DNA of 64,000 nucleotides from positions 1,364,001-1,428,000 of the forward strand of contig NZ_PJCA01000031.1 of assembly GCF_002836355.1 (NCBI RefSeq). The letters run 5' to 3'. Position numbers and translations under genes: made by a program. The stretch's first letter is position 1, and each line of letters begins with the position of its first letter. Source of the stretch: Moritella sp. Urea-trap-13. GTDB taxonomy: Bacteria > Pseudomonadota > Gammaproteobacteria > Enterobacterales > Moritellaceae. The notes beneath the pieces are model-generated. The model had not been told where the DNA came from. It did no database searches and was given only the letters and a program-made list of their open reading frames with translations. This document shows, in pieces, positions 10,105-20,018 of the stretch.

Positions 10105-10959
10105 ATGTCAAATATCCTCTTACTTGCGAATCTAAATTGCGATCGGGTGTTACAACTAGATAGACAGTTAGCAACCGGTGGCCGCCATTATTATGCTGAT
10201 AATGGCCGACGCTTAGGTGGTGGCGGTGCCAATACCGGGTTAGGGTTGATTTATGCAGGTCACAGAGTGGCGTTAGTGAGTCAAGTGGGTAATGATAAGA
10301 CCGCCGACTGGTTATTAGCAGAAGCCAGTATTCAAGGGCTAGACTGTAGTTTGCTCCAACGAAATGATCTCGATACACCAGAATTATTATTAGTAATGAC
10401 ACCCGATGGTGAACGCACTATTATTCGGCCACAGCGCCCGGTTTTTACCTTAGGTCCAGCGCCCGACTTCAAGCAATGGCAGGCGCTATACATTAATTCT
10501 TCCGCCGTCGGCAGTGAACAATGGGCGCAAATCGCACTTGGTTCTACTTTAGTGGTCGCGCAATTAGCCAAAGATAATCGCTCCCGTCCTTGCCATGTGT
10601 TGATTTCGTCCAAATCGGATATGCACAATCATGGGGTAGACACGAACGCTCATCAAGCCATCTGGAAATATGGCCAACAGATTAGTGGTGAGCAGTTACG
10701 TTATTTTATTATTACCGATGGTGAACATGGTGCGGTTGCCTATAGTCAACACAAGGCTATTGCAGTTACGGCAGTGGCTGCAAGTGTCGTTGATACAACA
10801 GGGGCTGGCGATGCGTTCGCGTCGGGATTAATGCATGGGTTACTGGCTAATCAGGATATAGCACAAGCAATGACAACAGGTTCGGAGTGGGCGGCGATAG
10901 CAGTTGCCACCGCCAGCTCCATTCCTGGTGTCGAGTTGCAGCAGTATCTCGCGGGTTAA
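10105..10959 (+). CDS. PfkB-family carbohydrate kinase
   Basis: 284 residues of the ribokinase/PfkB fold. The N-terminal GGGGANTG (38-45) matches the family's first signature and the DTTGAGDAF stretch (230-238) the second, with Asp236 the catalytic base. It phosphorylates a sugar or nucleoside hydroxyl with ATP; the substrate is not determinable, though length and motifs suit ribokinase-like enzymes. It has no neighbouring sugar transporter. The 3' end overlaps the convergent gene by four bases, so the two mRNAs are complementary at their ends. Confidence 0.85.
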   Translation: MSNILLLANLNCDRVLQLDRQLATGGRHYYADNGRRLGGGGANTGLGLIYAGHRVALVSQVGNDKTADWLLAEASIQGLDCSLLQRNDLDTPELLLVMTPDGERTIIRPQRPVFTLGPAPDFKQWQALYINSSAVGSEQWAQIALGSTLVVAQLAKDNRSRPCHVLISSKSDMHNHGVDTNAHQAIWKYGQQISGEQLRYFIITDGEHGAVAYSQHKAIAVTAVAASVVDTTGAGDAFASGLMHGLLANQDIAQAMTTGSEWAAIAVATASSIPGVELQQYLAG

Positions 10960-11687
10960 CGCTCACCAACAAGATACAAGTAGGTGTGCTTAGCCCGATA
11001 TTTAGGTGAAATATGCACACCGTAATAGCAAGGTATCTTGTGCTCACAGACCTGATTTATCACATCAAATCCAGCATTGATTTTACGAATTGAAATGGGC
11101 TCTTTGGTAACGATAATCATCGCTGCTGAATCCGTTATCGCCGCATCAGGAATAATACTCTTGACGGTATCCGCGCCCATGCTACTGTCGTTTGCTGCAA
11201 TGACGATCGCTAAGTCTTCACAATCAGCTTCCAAAAATCGTAACGACTTCGAATTTGATATTAATGACGAGATGTCACTGATATTAAATTTCAGCACGTT
11301 ATTTTGATTCAACATCGTTGCCATATGATTAATGAAACGAAATGCCGCCAGACGATGGTAGTTATTAAGCTCGTCCAAATTAAGCCAAATAGTGGCGATA
11401 TAATTATCATCAATAATCTGCTTTCTCGAACGATAACCAACAGAGTCAACGTGCGCTTGTTGATACACCACGACCACCAAATCCGATTGCACTAAATTAA
11501 GTGACGATAGATCACTTTCTTGCTCAACGTCATGTTCAGTTCTGCCTTCTACACACTCATCGACACTAATAGTGTGAAACATAATGTCGTCATTATTCTC
11601 AAGATCAACTAGAAGCGGTTCTTGGTCCATAAACGACAATACTGTTATCCGGATCATATCGTCATTATATTGCATAGCTGGATTCAT
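10956..11687 (-). CDS. Orphan protein resembling the FtsZ C-terminal domain
   Basis: 243 residues, no signal peptide or membrane helix, acidic N-terminal half. I know no named family. The last 110 residues align by eye with the second domain of FtsZ: a strand ending in a small-residue GAD loop, a helix, an alanine-flanked strand (AAMIIVT), a helix (about 185-210), a YYGVHIS strand and a closing LYLVG strand, in the order FtsZ has. The GTP-binding domain (GGGTGTG) is absent, so it cannot be a normal tubulin-like GTPase. It precedes, on the same strand, nothing closer than 310 bases from the coiled-coil membrane protein. The similarity is inference from pattern, not a search result. Confidence 0.4.
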   Translation of the reverse strand: MNPAMQYNDDMIRITVLSFMDQEPLLVDLENNDDIMFHTISVDECVEGRTEHDVEQESDLSSLNLVQSDLVVVVYQQAHVDSVGYRSRKQIIDDNYIATIWLNLDELNNYHRLAAFRFINHMATMLNQNNVLKFNISDISSLISNSKSLRFLEADCEDLAIVIAANDSSMGADTVKSIIPDAAITDSAAMIIVTKEPISIRKINAGFDVINQVCEHKIPCYYGVHISPKYRAKHTYLYLVGER

Positions 11688-11940
11688 ATAAACTCCCTTT
11701 TATATCCTCAACTCATAATAATATTATGGAATAAAATAAGGGAAATCGTTGAGAATTTACGGTTATTTACTAAATTAAGTGAAATAAACCTCTATATGGG
11801 TAATCAAATCAAAACAACCATAACAAAAACAACATTATCCTATGATTTACATGGTTATTCGGCTGTATTCTATCGCGACTTGGTCTATCGTTTTACTGAC
11901 TATTGGTCATTGATTAATACATCATAAAAATACGTTATAA
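11688..11940. other. Intergenic, AT-rich
   Basis: No gene is supported here. The 5' side presumably carries the promoter of the FtsZ-C-like gene; the 3' side abuts the terminator of the coiled-coil gene. Confidence 0.4.
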
Positions 11941-11966
11941 AAAAACCTGCACGAAGGCAGGTTTTT
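11938..11966 (-). terminator. Terminator of the coiled-coil membrane protein gene
   Basis: AAAACCTGC / GCAGGTTTT stem; read on the minus strand it is followed by a seven-T run, 33 bases beyond the stop codon. Confidence 0.88.
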
Positions 11967-11998
11967 AGATTAATAACGTCAGCGTTAGCTTTGGTCTG

Positions 11999-13456
11999 TT
12001 AACTTTCGTCAGTTAAATAGACGCGCGCTTTTTGCTCACGTTTTTTAGCAAGGCTATTAAGGTGTAAACCTGACAAGGTCAGTGCAATACCGGTAATAGA
12101 ACCAATTAAGGCTAATGAACCAAACCACACCAAACCAACCAGTGTTAAGGTTTCTGTTTTAACTTCTTTGTAGTGGTCGACATTATCAATATAAGACGCC
12201 ATGCGATAAACCTGATTAGATAAGGCCATCGTATTCGCTTCTATTTCGATCACGCGAATATCATAACGTAACGTCATATTATTTTGCTTGATCTCTCTGA
12301 TGTAGTCTTTCTCACTTAAGAATTGAACATCAGCTTGATCACGCTTAATTTCTAAGTTACGTAACGCGGTGGTTTTATTCTGAGCTAGTTTTCTTTGCTT
12401 AACCGCTAAATTACTATTACTCGCACTCACTGCATTTTTATAGCTACGTCTAAGTTGCTGCACTTCTTCGTTTTTCTGCTGGATCATGTCATCTTTCAAT
12501 CCGAGTAAATCAGTATAATAATCATCGAGGAATTGAACAGACTCTAAATCAGGGCTGTTATCTTTAGCAATAATGGTGTTGTTATTAATGTTATTAAGCT
12601 GAGTTTCAACATGACGTATTTTTTCATCGTAGTCTTTTTTCACTGCTGGTGAAGTAAAGAAATTCGAGTCATCTAACGCAACAATCTTGTCGGCATTAAG
12701 TTTATCAAGCTGGGCTAATAAACGGGTACGTTCAGCTTGTACTAAATCTGCGTTACCTTGAGTACGTTCCATCGATGATTTGAAGCGTTGTTCTTTCTTC
12801 AGTGACAGCTCTTGCAACAGCTCTGACTTTTCAATTTTAAGCTGAATTAACTGCTCTTTCTTTGCTGTTAGAGCGCGACTTAACTGCGGGATATCTTTTG
12901 ATAAGCGCTTATTACGTCTAACTTCATTAGCATATTGCGATTGATAGTTTGTATTAACTGTTGTCGTATCGCTGTCAATTTGTTGGGTTTTAATATTATA
13001 GTCTTGCAGTGCAATGGCAATATTATCTTCATTGATTTTGATCTGATTTTCAATTTTGCTGATCTCAATTTCACTGAGATTAATTTGACGATTAATCGAT
13101 GAAAATGCGCGTTCAAAACCATTGAGTAAAGTTTCAAACGTGATAAGACACAAGAAACTAATGATCAACAAATACATAAGAAATGATTTACGCGAATGCC
13201 AAAGTCCGATCACAAACGGGATCTTGGTTAATTCCACCAGCGAGATCATCACAAAAGGCGCTGCCAATGTGAATGCACTGGTTAAATCATTACCACTTGT
13301 CATTAATGATATCGAAATACAAAGACCGATAAATACTACGATGATCTCAACTAACCAGGCGATTTTACGTAAAAACCGACTATGTTTGCTAAGCTCTTCA
13401 ACATCCTTATCGTTAACTTTACTGGTATTTGAACCAGTTCCTATAATATCGCTCAT
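11999..13456 (-). CDS. Coiled-coil inner-membrane protein of unknown function
   Basis: 485 residues. Three membrane helices lie at about 33-53, 60-76 and 92-112, then a long Lys/Glu/Gln-rich coiled coil (about 119-420) and a fourth helix (439-463) with a basic tail. With an even number of helices both termini share a side, and the coiled coil lies on one face of the membrane. There are no catalytic motifs. I do not recognise a named family. The ATG at 13456 is chosen over a TTG 18 bases upstream; a GAGGTG lies before it. It is flanked by a 670-base gene-free region upstream and a terminator downstream, so it is monocistronic. Confidence 0.7.
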   Translation of the reverse strand: MSDIIGTGSNTSKVNDKDVEELSKHSRFLRKIAWLVEIIVVFIGLCISISLMTSGNDLTSAFTLAAPFVMISLVELTKIPFVIGLWHSRKSFLMYLLIISFLCLITFETLLNGFERAFSSINRQINLSEIEISKIENQIKINEDNIAIALQDYNIKTQQIDSDTTTVNTNYQSQYANEVRRNKRLSKDIPQLSRALTAKKEQLIQLKIEKSELLQELSLKKEQRFKSSMERTQGNADLVQAERTRLLAQLDKLNADKIVALDDSNFFTSPAVKKDYDEKIRHVETQLNNINNNTIIAKDNSPDLESVQFLDDYYTDLLGLKDDMIQQKNEEVQQLRRSYKNAVSASNSNLAVKQRKLAQNKTTALRNLEIKRDQADVQFLSEKDYIREIKQNNMTLRYDIRVIEIEANTMALSNQVYRMASYIDNVDHYKEVKTETLTLVGLVWFGSLALIGSITGIALTLSGLHLNSLAKKREQKARVYLTDES

Positions 13457-14130
13457 TTGCTTAACACACCTCAATAATAAAATGACACTTTCACTGCGTT
13501 ACTTCGATGTAACGAGGCAGTGAAGAATACAACCACTGAATTTTCATTCAAAACACACTAACATCACACATGAATTATAACTATCCATAACGGGTCATAA
13601 TTGACCATTATCAGTTATAAATAATCATAAATAACCACAAGTGGGTACCATCATCTATGAATATAAATTCTAGGGTGCGGATACTAACGCTGACACGATA
13701 ACAACACTATGTCGTCTACGACAAAAATAGAAAATATAACATATTGCTAAAATTCACGTCGAGCATGTCAATAAACCACCACAAGCTATAAAACAAAGCA
13801 ATAACTATGCCATGCCAATCGAAATTATTGATACTCACTATTGGTATTAATGACCAAAAAATCGTTATATTTTGATAAAATCAACCACTGACCAACTACT
13901 TGATACTAGATTGAAAAATAAACCTCCGCTTACACGCTCCTCTATATAATCATAAATAAGTATGTTTATTAGTTTAACTGTGAGCTAGAGCAAATTAAGA
14001 CAATCCAGCTAGTAGCATGCATAATAGCGCCTTGCTAAACTAGCCAATTCTTATCTGCGCTATTATACCAAGTTAACCATTACAACATTAACCACTAGAA
14101 CGTTCACCATCGACCATCGGAAGTATTACC
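13457..14130. other. Long gene-free region between divergent genes
   Basis: About 670 AT-rich bases. No open frame of convincing length. A small perfect palindrome GGTCA-TAAT-TGACC lies near 13,594-13,607 and could be an operator. I see no tRNA, repeat family or riboswitch that I recognise. Confidence 0.4.
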
Positions 14131-14679
14131 ATGTTTAACAAAGCCTACATTATTGCCTTCAGCTTAGTTTTTTCAGGCAACTGCGCCGCCGCGGAAGTCA
14201 CCCGAGCCATGCTTGAAGACGGCACTGAAGTGGTACTGAATGACGATTTCACTTGGCAATATGTACTCTTGACAGAGTCGGATAATCAAGTAGAAACGGC
14301 ACCATTAACAGTGCAATTAACACCCGCAGTAATGGCTAACTCAGCATTAATGACCACCACGGTATCGCAAGGCGTGCGGGTTACATTCAAATCTGCTCAC
14401 TGGGATGATGAAGAGTTAGGACTGGATTTCAGTATTGACAATACCTCGCCATTAACTGTACTCAAGGTGACGATTGCCGCAACGTTATTTGACGATAATG
14501 GCAGCAAGATAACAACTCGCGAATTTAATGTATGGCAGGCGCAAAATAGATTACCAGAAACCTATTTACGCAAGACTCAGCAGCGTGATAGCCGCATTTT
14601 CAAACTTGATGATATTGACCCCTCGCAATGGCAGAAACAGTTCATCAGCCTTGATATCATTGCTGTAGAGACCCGATAA
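14131..14679 (+). CDS. DUF3157-type periplasmic protein
   Basis: 182 residues with a signal peptide cleaved near Ala21. Mature N terminus reads LEDGTEVVLNDDFTWQYV, the pattern of DUF3157 proteins in Vibrio and Shewanella relatives; the rest is beta-rich with a domain resembling those that carry 'NTSPLTVLKV' strands. Function unknown. ATG at 14131 is preceded by GGAAG. The next gene, a beta-barrel protein, begins 128 bases downstream with its own ribosome site. Confidence 0.6.
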   Translation: MFNKAYIIAFSLVFSGNCAAAEVTRAMLEDGTEVVLNDDFTWQYVLLTESDNQVETAPLTVQLTPAVMANSALMTTTVSQGVRVTFKSAHWDDEELGLDFSIDNTSPLTVLKVTIAATLFDDNGSKITTREFNVWQAQNRLPETYLRKTQQRDSRIFKLDDIDPSQWQKQFISLDIIAVETR

Positions 14680-14806
14680 TTTATCTCTGATCACATTATA
14701 AAATAAAGGCTTAGACCCTAACGACTCACATTTAATGTTTTACACTATACTCAATGACATTGTTAACGGAATAAACTAATTTTCAATGTATGAGGAAGAT
14801 ACTAAC

Positions 14807-15343
14807 ATGAATAAATATTCTCGATTTATAGCGAGCATCATTTCAGTCTTGGCGATAACAGCCCCTTCACAAGCTTATGCCGAAGGTTTTTATATTGGTG
14901 CCGGCGCCTATCAAGCCAATGCCGAGCAAGGCAGTTTCGATGACGATGATGTGGTACCGGCAGTATTTGCCGGTTACAACCTCATCGATTCGAATATTTT
15001 TATGGTTTCTGCTGAATTAGGTTATTACGACCTAGGTGGCTATAGCGGCTCTGTACTGAGCAGCAATTATGATATCGATGCCTCAGCTTTCACACTCGCC
15101 GCTGTTGGTTACCTGCCAATAGGGCCATTCTTTGAAATTTATGCCAAAGCGGGCGTAGCATTGACTTCGATTGACATTGAAGTCAATGGGTCGAAAGAAG
15201 ATGCTGATGGCGAAGAGTTCTTCGGCGGTATCGGGGCCAGTGTTGATATATTAGATACTATTGATATTTATGCTGAGTACTTGATGTTTGATACCGACAT
15301 TGACACTTCAATTGCTGGTATTGGGGTAAGGTTTGCTTTCTAA
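14807..15343 (+). CDS. Small outer-membrane beta-barrel protein (OmpA-like barrel)
   Basis: 178 residues with a signal peptide ending AYA/EG near residue 25. The mature part alternates polar and aromatic residues in short strands, begins FYIGAGAY and ends in the terminal strand IAGIGVRFAF with C-terminal Phe, which is the outer-membrane assembly signal. Size fits an eight-stranded barrel without an OmpA peptidoglycan-binding domain. Very acidic loops (runs of Asp/Glu) are notable. AGGAAG lies eight bases before the ATG at 14807, so an ATG 21 bases earlier is rejected. Confidence 0.85.
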   Translation: MNKYSRFIASIISVLAITAPSQAYAEGFYIGAGAYQANAEQGSFDDDDVVPAVFAGYNLIDSNIFMVSAELGYYDLGGYSGSVLSSNYDIDASAFTLAAVGYLPIGPFFEIYAKAGVALTSIDIEVNGSKEDADGEEFFGGIGASVDILDTIDIYAEYLMFDTDIDTSIAGIGVRFAF

Positions 15344-15356
15344 TACTGATTAAGCC

Positions 15357-15387
15357 AAAAGGCGATATAGCAACGATATCGCCTTTT
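15357..15387 (+). terminator. Terminator after the beta-barrel gene
   Basis: AAAAGGCGATAT / ATATCGCCTTTT perfect 12-bp stem, seven-base loop. The U tract is within the 3' arm; because of the A-run it can act in both directions. Confidence 0.85.
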
Positions 15388-15432
15388 GATTTAACTGATT
15401 TAAAGCTAAGCTCTAATCCGAGCTTAGTTCTT

Positions 15433-15467
15433 AACTTCTAACTTCTAACTTCTAACTTCTAACTTCT
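15433..15467. repeat. Heptamer tandem repeat at the RND gene stop codon
   Basis: AACTTCT occurs five times perfectly, with partial units on both sides. The last unit runs into the TAG stop of the RND permease gene (15466-15468). Confidence 0.95.
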
Positions 15468-18400
15468 AACTCTCCACATTAGCATTAGCATTAGCATTAG
15501 CATTAGCATTAGCAAGACTATTCTTTTCACCACGTTTGGCTAAAGCATAATAGAATAGCGGCGTTAGAATTAAACCAAAGATAGTGACCCCGATCATACC
15601 CGAGAACACTGCCACACCCATCGCTTGACGCATCTCTGAGCCCGCGCCCGTGGACAAGACCATAGGTACAACCCCCATAATAAAGGCAAACGATGTCATC
15701 AAGATAGGACGTAAACGTAACCTTGCCGCTTCTAAAATAGCATCCATGGTATTCATGCCTGAATCCTGCTTTTCTTTAGCAAATTCGACAATCAAGATGG
15801 CATTTTTAGTGGCCAGACCAACCAATACAATTAAGCCGATTTGCGTGAAGATATTGTTATCACCGCCGTACATGAGTACCCCGCTGATCGCTGACAGTAT
15901 GGTCATCGGAATAATCAAGATGATCGCCAGTGGTAAACTCAAGCTCTCATATTGCGCCGCTAACACCAAGAATACTAACAAGATAATCAAAGGGAACACC
16001 AACATACCGGTATCACCAGCGAGGATCTGCTGATAGGTGATTTCAGTCCACTCGTAGCTCATGCCAATCGGTAACGTCTCATCAAGGATCTTTTCAATCG
16101 CCGCTTGTGCTTGACCACTACTGACACCCGCTGCCGGACCACCATTAATCTCGGCGGTCGTGTAGCCGTTATAGCGCATCACTCGATCGGGACCAGATGA
16201 CTGGGTAATATTAATAAATGAACCCAGCGGCACCATATCGCCGTGTTGATTAGGTACTTTAAGCTGACTAACCTGCTCTGGTGTTTGGCGGAACGCTTCA
16301 TCTGCTTGCATGGTCACCTGATAAGTGCGCCCAAACAAGTTAAAGTCATTCACATACGTCGAGCCCATGTAGGTTTGCAAGGTTTGAAAGATCTGATCTA
16401 ATGAAACGCCCTGCTGTTTGGCTTTAGTACGATCAATATCTAAATCAAGTTGCGGTACATTAACCTGATAACTTGAAAATACCCCCGTTAGCTCAGGCGT
16501 GGCCCAGGCTTTATATTGCACGGCTTGCGTGGCTTTATATAAGGCTTCATAACCTAAATTGGCTTTGTCCTGAATTTGCAAACGGAAACCGCCAATAGTG
16601 CCAAGTCCTTGTACCGGTGGTGGTGGAAAAATGGCAATGAAGGCATCTTCGATTCCGGCAAATTTTTGATTCAGTTGCTGGGCAATGGCATTCGCACTCA
16701 AATCAGCCGTGGTTCTATTTTCAAACTCATCCAGCGTCACAAAAACCACACCCGAGTTAGGACTGTTAGTAAAACCGTTAATGCTTAATCCTGGAAACGC
16801 CACGGAATGTAATACCCCAGGATGATCGAGGGCAATATCGGACATTCTACGGATCACCGCATCTGTGCGATCTAGCGATGACGCATCGGGTAATTGCGCA
16901 AACGCCACCAAATATTGCTTGTCTTGTCCGGGTACATAACCGGTCGGCGTTTGTGAAAACTGTACACCCGTTAATACCACTAAACCGAAATACAAAATAC
17001 CAATGATGCCACCAAAACGAATGACTTTACGTACCAGCCAGGTATAGCGCATCGAGGCACGATTAAACAAACGGTTAAAGGGCGTAAACAACCAACCACC
17101 GAATAACTTATCCATACCACGGGTTAATCTGTCTTTCGGCTCATCTCGGCCTTTTAACAATAACGCCGATAACGCTGGGCTTAATGTCAGTGAGTTAATT
17201 GCCGAGATAAAGGTCGAGATAGTGATAGTTAAGGCAAACTGCTTATAGAACTGCCCGGTCAAACCACTCATAAATGCTGTCGGAATAAATACCGCCGCAA
17301 GTACTAATGTTGTTGCCACAATCGGCCCGGTCACTTCGCGCATGGCTTTTTGAGTGGCTGCGACAGGATCAAGACCGTCTTCAATATTACGTTCAACGTT
17401 TTCGACCACCACAATAGCGTCATCGACGACGATACCTATGGCTAACACCAAGCCAAATAACGACAAGGCGTTTAATGAAAAGCCCATGATATACATGAAT
17501 GCAAAGGTACCGACTAATGATACAGGTACGGCAACCAAGGGAATAATAGAGGCGCGCCAGGTTTGTAAAAACAACACCACCACTAATACCACCAGCAATA
17601 TTGCTTCAAACAAGGTTTTCACTACCGCTTCAATCGAACCACGCACAAATACCGTCGGATCATAAACAATTGAATATTCTAACCCATCAGGGAAATTCAA
17701 CGCTAAACGCGCCATGGTTGAGCGTACATCATCAGATATTTGGATGGCATTAGAACCGGATGCTTGAAATACCCCCATCGCCACGGCTTCTTTATTATCG
17801 AGTAATGAACGCAAGGCATAAGTTTGTGCACCGAGTTCAACCCGTGCCACATCTTTTAAGTGGGTGATCTCGCCCTGCTCGCCAACAGCAATGATAATAT
17901 CTTCAAATTCTTGCTGAGTAGTTAAACGTCCTTTGACATTGATCAGTAATTGGAAATCTGCGCCACTTGGCTGCGCACCTAAGCTGCCCGCTGCCGCTTG
18001 TTTATTCTGTTCACGTACCGCTTTAATAATATCCGCAGGCGCGAGTCCCAAAGACGCCACTTTGTTTGGATCGAGCCAAATACGTAAACTGTATTCACCA
18101 GCACCAAACAAATTGACTGCGCCAACACCTTCGATACGGGCTAATTCATCTTGTACATTTAACGCCGCATAGTTAGATAAATACAACATGTCATAACGAT
18201 TATCAGGCGCCGTTAAATGCACCACCATGGTTAAATCGGGTGATGATTTTTCGGTGACAACACCTAAACGTTGTACATCTTCAGGTAGTCGCGGCACGGC
18301 GCGATCAACACGGCTCTGCACTTGGCTTTGCGCTTTATCAACATCAGTGCCGATCTCGAATGTGATGGTTAATTTTAACTGGCCATCAGAGGTCGCTTGT

Positions 18401-18642
18401 GAAGACATATACAGCATGTTTTCCACACCGTTAATCGCTTGTTCTAAAGGTGACGCCACCGTTTCAGCAATCACTTTCGGATTCGCACCCGGATAACTTG
18501 TTGATACGACAACCGTTGGCGGCACGACTTCGGGATATTCAGTGATCGGCATTAACCCCACTGATATCGCCCCCGAGATAAAGAACAGCAATGAGATCAC
18601 CGCTGCAAAAATGGGTCTTTTAATAAAAAACTGAGAAAACAT
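15466..18642 (-). CDS. RND efflux permease (HAE1/AcrB type)
   Basis: 1058 residues, the inner-membrane proton-driven pump of a tripartite drug exporter. It starts FSQFFIKRPIFA, has two halves each with a first helix, a large periplasmic porter/docking loop and further helices, and shows the proton-relay Asp pair in GIVVDDAIVVVENVER (helix 4). Length matches AcrB/MexB/MexF. The C terminus carries an unusual (Asn-Ala)n tail. The ATG at 18642 follows AAGG by nine bases; a TTG three codons earlier is rejected. It is the second gene of an operon with the adaptor 46 bases upstream; no outer-membrane factor follows, so a shared TolC is expected. Confidence 0.95.
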   Translation of the reverse strand: MFSQFFIKRPIFAAVISLLFFISGAISVGLMPITEYPEVVPPTVVVSTSYPGANPKVIAETVASPLEQAINGVENMLYMSSQATSDGQLKLTITFEIGTDVDKAQSQVQSRVDRAVPRLPEDVQRLGVVTEKSSPDLTMVVHLTAPDNRYDMLYLSNYAALNVQDELARIEGVGAVNLFGAGEYSLRIWLDPNKVASLGLAPADIIKAVREQNKQAAAGSLGAQPSGADFQLLINVKGRLTTQQEFEDIIIAVGEQGEITHLKDVARVELGAQTYALRSLLDNKEAVAMGVFQASGSNAIQISDDVRSTMARLALNFPDGLEYSIVYDPTVFVRGSIEAVVKTLFEAILLVVLVVVLFLQTWRASIIPLVAVPVSLVGTFAFMYIMGFSLNALSLFGLVLAIGIVVDDAIVVVENVERNIEDGLDPVAATQKAMREVTGPIVATTLVLAAVFIPTAFMSGLTGQFYKQFALTITISTFISAINSLTLSPALSALLLKGRDEPKDRLTRGMDKLFGGWLFTPFNRLFNRASMRYTWLVRKVIRFGGIIGILYFGLVVLTGVQFSQTPTGYVPGQDKQYLVAFAQLPDASSLDRTDAVIRRMSDIALDHPGVLHSVAFPGLSINGFTNSPNSGVVFVTLDEFENRTTADLSANAIAQQLNQKFAGIEDAFIAIFPPPPVQGLGTIGGFRLQIQDKANLGYEALYKATQAVQYKAWATPELTGVFSSYQVNVPQLDLDIDRTKAKQQGVSLDQIFQTLQTYMGSTYVNDFNLFGRTYQVTMQADEAFRQTPEQVSQLKVPNQHGDMVPLGSFINITQSSGPDRVMRYNGYTTAEINGGPAAGVSSGQAQAAIEKILDETLPIGMSYEWTEITYQQILAGDTGMLVFPLIILLVFLVLAAQYESLSLPLAIILIIPMTILSAISGVLMYGGDNNIFTQIGLIVLVGLATKNAILIVEFAKEKQDSGMNTMDAILEAARLRLRPILMTSFAFIMGVVPMVLSTGAGSEMRQAMGVAVFSGMIGVTIFGLILTPLFYYALAKRGEKNSLANANANANANANVES
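15478..15513. repeat. In-frame hexamer repeat coding (Asn-Ala)n
   Basis: ATTAGC six times. On the minus strand it encodes alternating Asn and Ala near the C terminus of the RND permease. Unit gain or loss would keep the frame. Confidence 0.95.
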
Positions 18643-18688
18643 AGTTAACAACCTTGTCTGTTGGACTGACTAGAAAAACGCAAACAAC

Positions 18689-19918
18689 TTATTTCGTTAC
18701 TTGGGTTATGACTAATTCGCGCGCTTGTTCTAATACCGCTTGCTCGTGGCGCAATGCCGCTAAATTATCTAGCGTTGCCATATCCACCATATTCGGTGTA
18801 ACGACCATATTAGGACGTACTTTTTGCAATCCATTCACCACTATCTTATCGTCGGCAAATAAACCTTGTTTAACGATGCGCAGGCCTTGGACTTTTTCAC
18901 CCAAATCAACGCCACGATATTGCAATTTATTATCTGCATCGACAACTAACACAAACTTGTTGTTTAAGTCGGTGCCAATGGCTTTATCATCAACCAAAAT
19001 ACCATCGTAAGTCGCACTACCGGCAATCCGTAAGCGGGTGAATAAGCCCGGTAACAAGTCATTATCGTGATTAGCAAAACGCGCTCTGACTCGGATCGTA
19101 CCCGTGGTGTGGTTGATCGCATTATCAACAAAATCAATCACCCCAGTATGGGTAAAGTTGTTTTCATTGGCGAGTGCCATAAACACCGGGTTATGGTCTG
19201 AACGTTGATCATTACGTTTATGCTGCGCCGTTAATTGCGCATATCTAAGGTACGTTTGCTCATCCACATCGAAATAAGCGTACATATGCGCCGTAGACAC
19301 TAAACTGGTTAATTCTGTTTTCCCCGCGGTCACATAGTTACCCATAGTGACATTGGCATAAGAAACACGCCCAGCAATAGGCGCTTTAACTTGGGTATAA
19401 GCCAGATCGAGCTCGGCACTCATTAACGCCGCTTTAACCGAAGCCACTTCTGCCGTGGTTTGATGCATATTGGCTTGACGGGTATCGATTAACTCTTCTG
19501 ATACGGCTTTTTTGTTATACAGTTTAAACGCGCGCTGATAATCATTTTTAGCCAACTGCTCAGCGATTTTGGCACTGCTTAATTTCGCTTTTAAGCGCTG
19601 TACTTCAGCAGTAAACACATTGGGGTCGATTTGAAATAAAACCGCGCCCTTTTTGACGATACTGCCTTCATCAAAATTCACTGAATTGATGTAACCAGAT
19701 ACCCGCGGGATCAAGGTAACTTGTTCTGGCGCTTCTAAACGGCCAGTAAATTCGTCCCATTCGGTAACAGGTTCGTTTATCACCTTAGCCACACTGACTT
19801 TGGGTGCAGGTCGACTTTGAGTTTGGGATTGTGGTGATGTTTCACTATCACATGCGGTTAATACCAGCGCGGTGAAGCTGGTAAGTATAAATGTGCGGAA
19901 TATAGTGCTTGTTCTCAT
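18689..19918 (-). CDS. RND periplasmic adaptor (membrane fusion) lipoprotein
   Basis: 409 residues. A signal peptide ends in the lipobox LTAC (Cys near 23), so the protein is anchored in the inner membrane. Then follow the adaptor hallmarks: a half-lipoyl segment near VSVAKVINEPVTEW, a barrel-sandwich region (RVSGYINSVNFDEGSIVKKG), a helical hairpin (about 110-175), a second lipoyl half (VKAPIAGRVSYANVTMGNYV) and a beta-barrel. It links the RND pump to TolC. AAGGGA precedes the ATG. It is the first gene of the pump operon and divergent from tetR, with operator-like palindromes between. Confidence 0.93.
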   Translation of the reverse strand: MRTSTIFRTFILTSFTALVLTACDSETSPQSQTQSRPAPKVSVAKVINEPVTEWDEFTGRLEAPEQVTLIPRVSGYINSVNFDEGSIVKKGAVLFQIDPNVFTAEVQRLKAKLSSAKIAEQLAKNDYQRAFKLYNKKAVSEELIDTRQANMHQTTAEVASVKAALMSAELDLAYTQVKAPIAGRVSYANVTMGNYVTAGKTELTSLVSTAHMYAYFDVDEQTYLRYAQLTAQHKRNDQRSDHNPVFMALANENNFTHTGVIDFVDNAINHTTGTIRVRARFANHDNDLLPGLFTRLRIAGSATYDGILVDDKAIGTDLNNKFVLVVDADNKLQYRGVDLGEKVQGLRIVKQGLFADDKIVVNGLQKVRPNMVVTPNMVDMATLDNLAALRHEQAVLEQARELVITQVTK

Positions 19919-20018
19919 GTGATGGTGTCCCTTCGTTACAATGTTTTGTAATCAGCAAATCAAGATAATTAGTGTCAGTTGATACCGCGCTTATTGCACC
20001 GTATTGAGCTATATTTAA

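Noticed and set aside
11622-11927. Plus-strand open frame of about 100 codons
   Set aside because: It overlaps the promoter end of a minus-strand gene, has no ribosome site, and shows unnatural composition.
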